DNA of 64,000 bases from Sapria himalayana (Eukaryota > Streptophyta > Magnoliopsida > Malpighiales > Rafflesiaceae). Position numbers and translations under genes: made by a program. The notes below the pieces were generated by a model. It did no database searches, had not been told where the DNA came from, and saw only the letters and a list, made by a program, of their open reading frames with translations. The stretch covers positions 975,788 to 1,039,787 of the forward strand of contig JAREIK010002034.1 in NCBI GenBank assembly GCA_029783825.1, in the 5' to 3' direction. Of this stretch, positions 47,255 through 58,505 are shown in pieces (position 1 is the stretch's first letter; every line of letters starts with the position of its first letter).

Positions 47255-47440
47255 CGATGTGGTAGTCCAATTGTCGAGATGTTGATTTCTCGTCTACTTA
47301 AAGATTGAGTTCAATCCCCACAATCTATCATCAACTAATTGGACAAGAAAACATGTCTCATGGGGCATGAATGGATGGTCCTAAGCCCAGTTGGACACAG
47401 GACCTAGGATAATCCCATACATAATGTCGTCAAACTAGAT
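47255..47440 (+). mobile_element. tRNA-derived SINE
   Basis: A box GGTAGTCCAATTG at 47261-47273 and B box GAGTTCAATCCCC at 47307-47319, the best-preserved pair in the window. The A box is shared with the SINEs at 1755 and 25960. The body reads CATGTCTCATGGGGCATGAATGG and GACCTAGGATAATCCC in separate stretches. No poly-A or target duplication was resolved. Confidence 0.65.
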
Positions 47441-49980
47441 ATAAATATATGTTATTTCAAAAGATCTTAATAAAGATTTATATTTAGGATTCCCTACTCT
47501 TGTAAGAAAAAAATACAAACACATAAATGAAACAACACTAGAATTTTGGTATTGATACACACTTTGATGAAAGTGAAGACAAAAAATGATAATGAACATG
47601 AGAACATCTCGACAATTATCTCACCAATATGTATTGTGATCAACATAATCTCCTAGAACAATGTCATCAACTTGTACAATTGTCCATATGCTTCATGTTT
47701 TCACCACAACTAAGAGACTATCTAAATAATGTCGTAGATATGCAAAACTTATGCATATTTATTTAAGCCTCTACAAAATAAAAACTTGTTGATCAACCTA
47801 TAGAGACTGACTATATATTTTTACTTCATATTTTTATTTTTTAACTCAAGTTTTCAATACACGAATCAAAAATAATCCTGTTGTTTTTTTTTCTTAATAT
47901 ATATATGCTTTATCATCTCTCACATTATATAATTTAACATGGTTTGTCTTTATTTTATTTAGTATATTTAATTTTAATAAGTTAACAAAGTCAAAAAAAT
48001 AATAGTTCATTGTCGTTTCATTGATTTAATGTCATAGAATAGTATAAACCACATATGCCAACAACATATAGTTGTGTGTGGTGTGCCTAAGCATGAGCAC
48101 AGGCAAAACTCATGCCTAACATCTCGCTTAAGAATCATTTTTTACTCCTCATACAAAAATAATAACACAAAATAAATTATAATTAGTATTTATAAAAGAA
48201 ACAACAAATAGGGCATGAAGTCATTTTACTAAATGAATACATAAGTCTTGCATTCCTTTTAACATTGTCATTTGTCCGAGCTTTCAATTTCAAATTAAAG
48301 AAATAAGTCAACATGAAGTGGTCATAGAAAACTGTATTCACAATATAAGAGTTATGATTCTTAGCACGAGATAAAAATAAATCTAATTAAAAATCTAAAT
48401 GTTAAAAAAGAACTAATAGTTACTATAAATTTAATTTAAAAATCATTTAACAAAGAGAAATAAAAAGAAATATTAAATTATTTTGAATGAATGATGCAAT
48501 AGAAAAAATAATAGACTTATTAATTTTTTGATAATAATTATGTAATTCATTGTTATTTCTTCTTGACTAAGAATGCGGAGGTCGTACCTCATACATAAGA
48601 TTCCTGCTTAGCACTGAGATATAGAAGATATTAATATCTCAATAACTTTACTTCTAAAAATCAGAGAAATTATAACTAATGAGTCTCAAAATCGAGACTT
48701 ACAGCCCTTAGACAAAAATACTTGTGATCACACCAAGACATGATATCCAATACATGCATGCAAAATAAAGAATTCTCAGGAGACTACTATCTCAATATTA
48801 TTTTGTCTTAAAGACTTTGAACTTCTAATAAGATCCAATATATTAGAATTTGTGTAATCATACACTACACTTATTTTTTGTAAAGTATTTGATTAATAAT
48901 TTAAACAAAATATAAATACTTTATAAATGGAGAGAAATTTCAAAAAAAAATAATTTAAGTTATAATATACAATCAATAAAAACTGTGATACAAAAAAATA
49001 TGTGATATTAAATAAAAATATTAATTTTCATATATTATTTTATTTATAAATTTAATTTTTTGTTTCAATAGTCATATAAACTAATTATATACAATGTCAC
49101 ACATTTTATTAGAATTAAAATGATAACATTTAGAATGAACACCTTGAGTGATAAATTATCTTGACTTTATTAAAAATATTACAACATTAATTAATATCAA
49201 AAAATATTTAAGAGTATCATTTCACTTAGTGATTATATATATGATTGTTCATGGCTATTAAATATGATAACAAATGATGTATAAGAAAAAAATTAGATAG
49301 TAAGGCATATAGACAATCAAGTTATAATCACTTTTATCATCTTGGTTTATTTGTATGAATAAAAAAATAGCTTAAGAAAAATGTTTACTAATTTGGATTA
49401 GTCATATAGTGCATGAACAAAAATAAAAAAGAAAAAAATATAGTGAGTATTTTATGATACATTCATTCTTGGAAAAAAAATGTTCGATATCCTTGTTTGT
49501 GTGAAATTGTCTATGAAAAAAATATAGTGAGTATTTTACAATACCTTCACTTAATTAAGAAAAAAGAATTCCAATGAGATAAATTTATGAAATTATCAAT
49601 ATACTTAAAAAAATATGAAAAATTTAAATAAAAATAAAAAATACAAAAATGTCATAAAAATAATTAATGCAAGTAAACGATTCACCTTTATCATCTTTTA
49701 CATGCAACTATGTACATCTTAAAAAGAAAAATCTCCTATTAAAAACTAGAATTTTACGCATCAATATGAACATAATATTTACATGAATTAGAAATACTAA
49801 GACATGCTATTTAGTAATAATCTTCTTTAATCGATCAAAAAGTTCCTAACGCATTGTGTTCTAATCTCATATTTTTCCTTTCATTAATGAGTTTATTAAT
49901 TATATGACAATATGAGAATTCTTTCAATAAAATATTAATAGTAATTCACTCACTCGAGAAATAATTTTAAACGTGTTACC
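47441..49980. other. AT-rich stretch, possible downstream part of a gypsy element
   Basis: About 2.5 kb with stops in all frames. It lies 3' of the minus-strand gypsy RT remnant (49985-50830), so decayed RNase H and integrase could be here, but I cannot read a motif. A short phrase AAAAATATAGTGAGTATTTTA is repeated near 49435 and 49518. Confidence 0.35.
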
Positions 49981-49984
49981 TTAA

Positions 49985-50830
49985 TGAGTGAATATCAGTT
50001 AATAATAACTCATATATTCTATGTCTATTTGAATCATCTCATCTCACATAAAATGACCAAGAAATTGAATTTCATGTTGACCAAAGGTACACTTATCATA
50101 TGTCACATATATTTCATTTTTCTTTATACTTTGAATAATTGTCTTGTGAATCCAAAGAGAAGAAATTTATCTGAGTCATGTATTCTATGTCTATTTGAAT
50201 CATATTATCTCCCATAAAGTGACCAAGAAATTGAATTTCATGTTGACCAAAGGTACACTTATCACATGTCACATATATTTCATTCTTTCTTTATACTTAG
50301 AATACTTATCTTAAGTGATTCACATATTCCTCTAAAGATATGTTATGAATTACAATAACATCTAAGTAATCACAAAATAAGTATGAAAAGGCTTAAGTAC
50401 TTTATTCATGAGACTACAAAATATCATGGGTGTACTTGTGAGTCCAAAGAGAAGAAATTCATCTAAGTCATAACAAGTTACATGTACAATTTTTGGTCTA
50501 TCTCTTTTAACTATCAGAACTTGATAATACAACAAGCATGAATTTAGTCATAAACTATTTTGCCTCCCTGAATTGATCAAATAGATCGACTACGAAAGAA
50601 ATATAATATTTGTTCTTCATTATCAGTTTGGTAAAGGCCTACTAATCTTTTATAATTTTTAGTTTATTTTTTGCTTATTTTATTATTGATAGGAGAACCT
50701 AGCATGTATTACCCTATCCATTGGCCCATCATGAAGGGCACTGCTCATATGCCATTTTTCACTGATTTTGATGGAGTGTTTTTGTGATTTAATAGTTTAA
50801 TTTTTTACATGCTACCAAAGCAAAGTATTC
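49985..50830 (-). pseudogene. Ty3/gypsy RT remnant with internal duplication
   Basis: Minus strand, right to left. About 50610-50560 reads MKNKYYISFVVDLFDQFREA (family: IKNKYPLPRIDDLFDQLxGA). About 50455-50390 reads EFLLFGLTSTPMIFCSLMNK (family: FxVMPFGLTNAPATFxxLMN). About 50365-50310 reads YLDVIVIHNISLEEYVNHLR, the catalytic YLDDILIYS box with the second Asp lost. About 50270-50210 gives DKCTFGQHEIQFLGH (KCxFGxxxVxxLGH). The last block and part of the EFLLFG block recur at 50170-50015. No LTRs found. Confidence 0.8.
50015..50293 (-). repeat. 166-bp-offset direct repeat in gypsy RT
   Basis: Copies at about 50015-50127 and 50181-50293 (TATTCTATGTCTATTTGAATC starts each) encode the same KCTFGQHEIQFLGH block. 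Upstream, TCCAAAGAGAAGAAAT at about 50150 repeats that at 50450. So the duplicated unit lost its middle, including the catalytic box. Confidence 0.85.
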
Positions 50831-51599
50831 ATAACCTTGGAAGTTATTGTGTATTAGTGTAAATTTCTACCCAAATCTATCTATATCAACCAATAAACTA
50901 TTGAGTAGTAGAAAACCTTAGGCACACCAATTATGTCTATTTTTTGATATAAAACCTATTACGTAGTAAGCACGCAAACCCAAAAAACTATTGAGTAGTA
51001 GGTGCGTGTCACTTCAATCCACTTTGATTCGTAATTGTGAGTGCCAACAACACATTATTAGTGTCACAATCATTCGTGTGACATCAAAACACTCTTAATA
51101 TTAATTGAGAAAGCTGTAAAATAACATTAGTATGCAGCCATAAGAAATCCTTCCTATAATATACATATTATAGAAATAAAAAACACATACCATAAATCAA
51201 TGTTAACATTAATTTTTAGATAGAAAGTTAAGAACACTGAAAAATATTAAAAGAGACAAATTGGCTACTACAACCATTCAAGAATTCTCACAAAATTCAA
51301 CTATCATGATACTTATTAAATATGAGAATATATAAAATAAAAATAAAATTCATAATTTTTTTGGTGATATAGGTCTTGTAACTCATATTTTTAGTTTAGA
51401 TTCCTATATTATTGACATAATACGCTAATGTAATATCATTTTATTTTTATATGTTTTTATAAAAATATTTTTTTATTTATTTTATAAAATAATTGAAAAA
51501 AAATTATTTGAAATAAATCAAAAAAAAAATAAATTATTAAAATCATGAAAAATCATCTATAAAGATAATAAAATATTAGATCAAATAATTTATTACTCA
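50831..51599. other. unassigned stretch, gypsy-adjacent
   Basis: AACTATTGAGTAGTAG occurs near 50893 and 50984, a local 91-bp-offset repeat. Expected gypsy protease or gag motifs are not readable. Confidence 0.35.
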
Positions 51600-52080
51600 T
51601 ATTATCCTGATGTTTAGAAAAAAAAAATTTTGATATACTTTCCTAACTGACATGTTTATCAACTTGGTCAATAATGGGTGATCAAGTTGAGATTGCACAA
51701 GCAAATAATCCAATATATCCAAATAATTAATATGTCTTACCATAGAATAGAAGACATAATCTATCATTCTTAAACTCAGAAATTTTTTTTTTTGAATTTT
51801 ACAAACATATATAAATAGAAGAAAAATTAAAATCAAAATTAAATTATTTAAATATATAATTCATAGAAAAAAGGCTAATATAATAATCATGGATAAACAA
51901 ATTATTAGGTAAAAATAACAAACAAAGCTGAATATTATCATACTTGATAATTTTTAAAGGCTTACAATTAGATATCACAATACTCAAAAAATAAAAAAAA
52001 TATAGTGAAAAAAAAATTATTTTCAATGATGTGAGTATTGAGTTGTCAGACAACTTGAGTATTTTCTTTATAAATCATAT
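51600..52080. repeat. dispersed repeat, copy 2 (partner at 39060-39650)
   Basis: Shares TCCTAACTGACATGT and GATCAAGTTGAGA and the order of loosely similar AT-rich blocks with the first copy. Open frames on the minus strand (51597-51836, 51844-52053) are AT-rich and judged accidental. Confidence 0.6.
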
Positions 52081-52816
52081 AATCATACATCAAATTTATT
52101 GTGTTAGCACACCCACACTGCAATGTCAATGAGTATAGAATATTCTAAAATATTTTTAAGAAAATATGATATTAATACTTAAGTACTCATCAAACAAATA
52201 TTTTTTTATCATTTCAAAGCATTTTCCATTTTAGATGTTACATCTGAAAGAATTAAATAGCATTTCTCTAAGTTTTGATGATATTTGTTTTGTTCATAAT
52301 TTCTCCTAATAACAAGATACAATGACAAATATATAAAGGTATCAACTAATCTAGGCAAATCAAGCTCAGCCCAAGGCATGGCACGACATGGAACAAAGTC
52401 ATGCTTGGACTTGTCTCGTATTGGCTCGTGGCATGACTCATGTCATACCAAACCTGTGAGGGATGAACCACATGTCTTGCCAAGCATGACCCATGTGCTT
52501 CAGCGCGACAAGCATGAACAACCACAGCATGTGGTTGACATACATTGTCGCGCTGGTGCATTTATTAATAAGACATGCACGCCCATGTGTCTTTTTATAA
52601 TGATATTTATTAATGAAAAACATGAATAAATGTGCCTCATTTAAAAATGTAGGTCATTCACAATGATTATTTTCCAACAAAACAACATGTTTTCACTATC
52701 ATGTGAAATATATGAATAAAAAAATATATGTTTTTTAACTAGGTTGTATGTCGTTGGATTTCTTCCAACAACTATGGACCAAAATCAAATGGTTATTAGA
52801 TTTCTATCATAAAATA

Positions 52817-52838
52817 GTGTGTGTGTGTGTGTGTGTGT
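52817..52838. repeat. (GT)n microsatellite
   Basis: Eleven GT dinucleotides, in the left subterminal part of the hAT element. Confidence 0.95.
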
Positions 52839-54539
52839 AAACCCAAGATCTTGCACAACACGTTCTAGAACCATACTTGGATCATCATCATGCTGTCCAG
52901 TGGCACGGCTCATGGCCTGTTGAGTCAAGGCCAACCGTGCCTTGTGTTGAGTCAAATACAACTCACATGCCTCATGTCGGGCCATGCACAACTCCCGTAT
53001 CTGGCCCGTTCATGATCCACAAACACAATGAGTCAATGACAAAAAATGAATCATGAGTCAAAGGTCAAAACTAATTTTTTTTTTAAAAAAAAACCTAACA
53101 TCACAATGTGATAACTACCCATTATATTTACATAATGGATTCCAACAAAGAAAGCTATAGGCATAGCCTGTAGCTTTTAATGTTGGTTAAAAAAATTATA
53201 AAAAAAATCTAGTTTTTTAGTATTTTGTAGCTATCAAATTTCATTCCAAGGCTACACAGCAAGAATCTAAATTTTTGCATATTTTAATTTTTAAAAAATT
53301 AAAAAAAAATAAAAAATATATATATTATTTTAGTATAAAAAGAATTCTATAAATATAAAATATAAATTTATCTTCTCTCATATCCTATCATCTCTCATAT
53401 TTTGTAATTAACTAATTTATCTTTTTGATTTTCTTAATTTCTTTGTAGTTTCTTCTCTCCTCTTTTTTGTTCTATTTTGTTGTATGTTCTAGGTTGGGGA
53501 CTAGCTAATTTGGAAAAAAAAAATAGATTGTAACTACTGCTCAAATAAAGTTACAGTATTACGATATATATTTAATTTTTGTTATTAATTTGTGTAATAA
53601 TTAATAATTTATATAAATAAAGGAAATAATTTTTAAAAATTTATAATAATAAATAAAATAAATATATGAAAAATAGTGATTATAATTATTAAATTTTTTT
53701 GACCTAGATATAAATAATAACGATAACCTGACTATAATAAAGATAGATTGATTATTATCATTAATCTTCCAATTAAATTTTTAGAGGATCCTATGATAGT
53801 CAATATTATACAAATCTACTCACAATCTATATATCATAGAATTCATCTATTAGTATGAATAATATAATAAAATATAAGTTAGAAAAATAAATAATACTTA
53901 ACAAATTTAAAAAATATAATAGAGTAATATTTATGATATCTGGCATATGAACTAGTCAAGATAATGCATCATTCGCATATCTCACCACATACTATGTAGA
54001 TTCTAAGTAAAAAATTAAAAAAAAAATATTTAGGATTTTTTGAGACCATTCATACTCATAATAGTTCTATCAATTATGAGAGTATGAAGAAAATCTTTAT
54101 TAAATATGATATTCAAAATATATTTTTTAATATTATATTTAATAATATTTTGACAAACAAAATCATCATTAATATGTTCATGAAAACCATTTAAAGACAA
54201 ACTATTGGATAAAATTATTCATTTTAGGTATATATATCATGTGAATAATCTAATAGTACAAGCGAAAATAAAAATTATTTCCTTTATATTAAAAAAAATA
54301 AGAAATTCAATTAAATATCATAAGATGCATATCAAATAATAAGAATTTAACAGCTTATGTTTGTTAGCGGACTTAAAATATTTTTTCAAATTAATATAAT
54401 ATACAATTGGAATTATACTTATGTGATGTTAGAGTTGTACGTTGACTACCAACATGTGATATCCGACCACATCAATAATAAGAGTTATTAACTTATTATT
54501 AATAATTCAATTTATAATTCATGAATTTATTTAATAAAA

Positions 54540-56030
54540 TTTTTAAAATTATTTATGATAATACAAATATATGTTTGCCTGTATATACTCCCACCACCTA
54601 CATTACACTTAGATATATATACAATATTAATAGCATATTAAGCAAATATCAAGGACAAACACCCTGCATTTAGTGTAATTGTGTTGAAATGAAATTATAG
54701 GTGTCAAACGAGCCTGACCGGACTGGCCTAGCCCATTTTTTCAGGCCCAACCAAGCTCACGTGTCGTGCTAGTACGATTCAATAGAGGGGTAGGCCCAGA
54801 ACGGCCCACGGCCTGAAATCAACCTGAGTATGGGCCAATTTGGATCGGATCGAGTTGTTCTAGATTAAAATTAAATTAGCATTTCGCCTCCATGCCATCG
54901 CCACCGTGCCACCGAACTACCGTCGTGCCTCGCCAGTCGGGCGTACCAAGCCGTCGCCCGTTGGGCATCGCCATTCATCCCCTATTGGGCGTCACTGAGT
55001 TGGCCATAGTCCGTTGATCGGCACATCATCGCTCATGTCGTGTGCACGTGCCACGCACCCAGGTCATGCTTGGCACAACACACAGGTTGAAGACCCTCAA
55101 CACAGCACGACATGATTTATGCCGAGGGTCCACCCAGCAAAGGCCCTGGAATGCTACAGTACTATGCCGGGTGGCCCGGCCCATTTGACATCTCTAAATT
55201 AAATGAAAACCAAATATTTAAAATACTGATCTTCTATTCCAACTTTATATTATTTAGATGCCTATATAGATCTTAGGATTAAGGCGAATAGATAGAAAAT
55301 AAATTAAGATTAATATCTACTTGCAAGAACCAACAAACGAACTTGAAAGTTTGATTCATAAAAAATTAACCAATATGTTTATATTTTAAGATACTAGGTA
55401 TGATAATTATAGTGAGACTCCAAGAACAAACATGACCGTCATATTCAAAGATAACTTTTTTATTTAGTTAGCCAGTGATAAAAACCGAGGTAATTTATCA
55501 AATATGAGCAAGATATCTCAGTACTTAGATATCAATTATTGTTTCATCCCTAAAAATTTTTTATGATACTAGGAATTTATATTTATTTATGTATACTATT
55601 ATCACTTGCATTGCACTTATATGCATAAGTAATATTATAACATGATTAGCAAGTATAGAGATTCTACATTTAGTGTCATGGCTGATAAGATAGAAATCAA
55701 ATATTTAAAATAACAGTGATAGTCATCCACTTCAATTCTATATTGTTTGACTATTTGTATCTATCATAAGATTAAGATGAAAATAATAAAAAATATATTA
55801 AGATACATATTCACTTACAAGATCCAAATTGGCAAACATAATAGTTCGATTCACGAAAAATTAACTAACATGTTTATATTTTATGATTCTATGTATGATA
55901 GTCATAGCGAGACTCTAAGAACGAACATGGACATCATATTCGAAGATAATTTTTTTATTTAGTTAACCAATGACAAATAATAAAGTTGTCAATCAAATAA
56001 AAGTGAGTTGTCTATCTTATAAATACTTGC
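54540..56030 (+). repeat. 495-bp tandem duplication, first copy carrying a MITE
   Basis: GCGAGACTCTAAGAACGAAC (about 55907) repeats GTGAGACTCCAAGAACAAAC (about 55412). TGCATTGCACTTATATG (about 55609) repeats TACATTACACTTAGATA (about 54598). Removing the MITE from the first copy leaves two units of about 490-495 bases. Confidence 0.75.
54695..55200. mobile_element. non-autonomous hAT MITE, about 0.5 kb
   Basis: Left end TATAGGTGTCAAACGAGCC and right end GGCCCATTTGACATCTCTA are inverted. The octamer AAATGAAA flanks it at 54687-54694 and 55201-55208, with a few extra bases before the right copy. The paralogous empty site in the second 495-bp unit (near 55690) lacks the insert. The inside is GC- and CpG-rich (CCATCGCCACCG, GCCGTCGCCC) with no transposase. 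The CpG content is higher than in the other MITEs, suggesting a younger insertion. Confidence 0.8.
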
Positions 56031-56707
56031 GCATGAACACAAGATATCATATAAATACTTATATATTTGAAAGATATGAAGATTAAATATTAAATATTCA
56101 GAATAAAACAAAAGAATTACTGACATATGAAAGCTCATGGGACATCGAGGATATTGAGATCATAACTAGCACTATTTTCATTACTATACATAATAATGTT
56201 GATTGTATCCACACTATCATCCTACAAACACAAACTGATAACTCATAGGATGGTAATACATATTTTATTTATTTCTATTTCAATTTATGTTATATATCAT
56301 ATTTTGGATTTTTTTATATGAAATTTTGAATTTAGTCGAATATAAAATATTTATTTTAATTATTGATTTTATTCATTTAAATTTCTAATATATTACATAT
56401 TAGAAATTTTAATTATTATTTTGATATATAATATTTTTAATAAATATAAATTAATATTTAAAAAATTTTTAATTGTGCATTTCAACTACCCATAGCCAGC
56501 ATACCTAGAATCGACTAGGCATGACTCAGCATGGAACTGCCTAACTACGAGCAAATTAAGTTGTGCCAAGCTGAGTATTTTGATTCTGTATCGTGCCAAC
56601 ACAACATGAGAACTCATCTCATGCAGGGTCAAGCACGACACAATGGCCCAACCAGGTTGCAAAAATTCAGATAGTGTTGAAACAATAGAGCCCATTTGAC
56701 ACCTCTA

Positions 56708-57170
56708 ATTGGATCTAAGCAAACATAATTAAATATGAATGATAGGCTCTTTGAATATGAATCAATTTCAAATTCATTGATACATTATATTTATCAACAT
56801 GAATTTATAAGGAAAGATATGGCTAAACCCATTAATAGCATAGGTCTTCCAATTAGATTTTTGAAAAATCCTAAATTACTACATCTTATGCACACGTACA
56901 TCCAGCCCACTTATCATAAGATCCTTAAATCAACTAGTAGAAATAATATAATATAAAATTATAAAATAATAATTAATATCTTAGGAAATAAAATAGAGTA
57001 GCCTCTATGATATCCAACATTTAAATTAGTTACAATAATAATGCATTTGTATACATCACCACCTATTTTGTTTATATTTAGTGAAATATAAATAAAGAAA
57101 TATTAGTATTTCATAAAATCTTTCGTCCTCATGATAGTCTCATTATATGTGAGTGCATGTCAAGGATTTT
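56708..57170 (+). pseudogene. hAT transposase fragment, N-terminal side
   Basis: The open piece 56735-56953 (73 codons) reads HEFIRKDMAKPINSIGLPIR, FLKNPKLLHLMHTYIQPTYH, matching the hAT stretch TKLITIIDLSIKFSDDPKI (40814 element). It begins directly at the right end of the preceding hAT, so that element probably landed in this one. It ends near 57170 at a junction with an inverted hAT fragment. Confidence 0.7.
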
Positions 57171-58040
57171 TATAATGAAAATGACACAGCACAAAGTGGC
57201 TTTTTTTAGCCCTACCTAATCTTGAATCCTGATTCCTAATACCTAAGACTACCTGAGAGTAAAACCTAATTTAATTTTGATTAATTTAAAAGATTAATGT
57301 GTAAATAAAAAAAATATCAAAATTTAAATTGAAAAAAAACTATAAATTACAATCTAATCTAATATTCAATATAATACATACTGCATACATCTTACATCAA
57401 TCATCAATAAAGAAATCATAAATTTTCATAAATTAAAATGAAAATAAAACACCAAATATAAACAACCAATAACATTGTACCATACTATAAATATGACATG
57501 AATTATGAATCATCAAAATTAATCGGTGTCTACAATATGGTACTAGAAATAAAGATGTAGATAGACATAATCAACACTATGAATGTGTCTGAGAACATTG
57601 CTAGTACCCTCAATATCATCAATCTCTATGTCTCATTAATTATTATCTGCTATCATTTATTGCACCTTATCCTAAATAACTCATATCAAATCCTCTATGT
57701 CCGTCATGTATGCAAGTGTCTCGACGATATCTGATCATAATCTTAATTTCTTATCTAAAATGACATTAACTATCACAAAAAAAAAAAAATTCAATATTAC
57801 ACTAGACATCGGAGGAGTCAGTAAATTACGTGTTATCTTAGATAGCATACGATAAATAAGTTCATATGATTTTCACTATATCAAAATATTAACTTTTATT
57901 ATCAACATATGCTAGAATAGAGCAATAATCAATATCTAAGTACCAAAATTGTTAGTTCCTACTTGACGAACCACCCTGTCATTTTCTCTTGACTAACTGA
58001 ATGGAGATCTCTAAGTTAATAAGCTTAAAAAAGAAAATAT
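57171..58040 (-). pseudogene. hAT fragment in opposite orientation, C-terminal side
   Basis: 57340-58020 resembles 31840-32430 (minus-strand hAT C-terminus). AGTACCAAAATTGTTAGTTC...ACGAACCACC near 57950 parallels AGTATCGAAACAACTCACTT...GATGGACCACC near 32355. Degenerate subterminal DNA (GACACAGCACAAAGTGGC) lies at 57182-57199. The orientation is opposite to 56708-57170, so two hAT halves meet tail to tail. Confidence 0.6.
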
Positions 58041-58066
58041 TTCAAGAAAATATCAAATATCATTAG

Positions 58067-58069
<3 letters not shown>

Positions 58070-58103
<34 letters not shown>
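58070..58103. repeat. (AT)n microsatellite
   Basis: Uninterrupted alternating AT, 17 units. Confidence 0.95.
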
Positions 58104-58107
<4 letters not shown>

Positions 58108-58139
58108 TATAAATAACTTATAAATAGAGTAGGAAAATT

Positions 58140-58370
58140 TTTTAAAATCCATTAATTTAAGAGAACTTGTCTTCCCGTAATTTAAAAGATGCTCGCTCAA
58201 TTTAATGGATTTTTTTTTGACTCCCTTAGTTTAAGGGTTTTTGTTTCCTAATTCCTCTCTTGTAATCCCCTATATAAACCATGGGGATAATCAATCTAAA
58301 TAGAAGTGAAATTATTATTTCCATCTCTTGTAATTCTTCTCTTATTATTTTTCATTCCATATTACATGTC
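58140..58370 (+). repeat. 5' LTR (3' portion) of a copia element
   Basis: This stretch ends just before a primer site. It contains a TATA-like TATATAAA at 58271-58278 after CCCC, and a pyrimidine-rich leader (CATCTCTTGTAATTCTTC). The LTR start is not certain (perhaps TGTCTTCCCG at about 58169), and no 3' LTR is seen in the window. Confidence 0.6.
58271..58278 (+). promoter_or_regulatory. TATA box in LTR
   Basis: TATATAAA about 90 bases before the LTR end, the usual position for a copia promoter. Confidence 0.5.
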
Positions 58371-58371
58371 A

Positions 58372-58383
58372 TGGTATCAAAGC
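58372..58383 (+). other. primer-binding site
   Basis: TGGTATCAAAGC, one base off the complement of initiator methionine tRNA (TGGTATCAGAGC). Confidence 0.8.
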
Positions 58384-58505
58384 TATTTTAAAAAAACCTG
58401 GGCATCATCCTGGCCTTTATTACCATTTTTCTAGCCTTCATAGCTGGATTTTTTTATTTCGCAATCTACTTAAGTCACTAGAGACCTGGGGTTTTTTCGT
58501 GGAAT

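Larger units (their letters stand above)
53700..56050 (+). pseudogene. hAT transposase remnant with 495-bp internal duplication
   Basis: About 53740-53860 reads LINLPIKFLEDPMIVNIIQI in a shifting frame, then YHRIHLLV, matching the same region of the hAT at 41800. The piece 55747-55959 (71 codons) reads SSIHEKLTNMFIFYDSMYD, NMDIIFEDNFF, the block also seen at 42850 and 32570. That block occurs a second time at 55340-55465, because about 495 bases are tandemly duplicated. The C-terminal dimerisation domain is not readable. Many stops. Confidence 0.7.
52334..56707 (+). mobile_element. hAT element, decayed, left end uncertain
   Basis: The right end CCCATTTGACACCTCTA finishes at 56707. The proposed left end TAAAGGTATCAAC at 52334 is followed by GC-rich CATGGCACGACATGG-type subterminal DNA. 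Flanking octamers (CAAATATA and ATTGGATC) do not match, so these ends may belong to different copies. A + strand transposase remnant (53700-56050) and a MITE (54695-55200) are inside. Confidence 0.6.

Noticed and set aside
52320..53043. CAATGACAAA at both 52320 and 53034 as a target duplication of a small element
   Set aside because: The sequence between does not have inverted ends next to these copies, so the match is probably coincidental.
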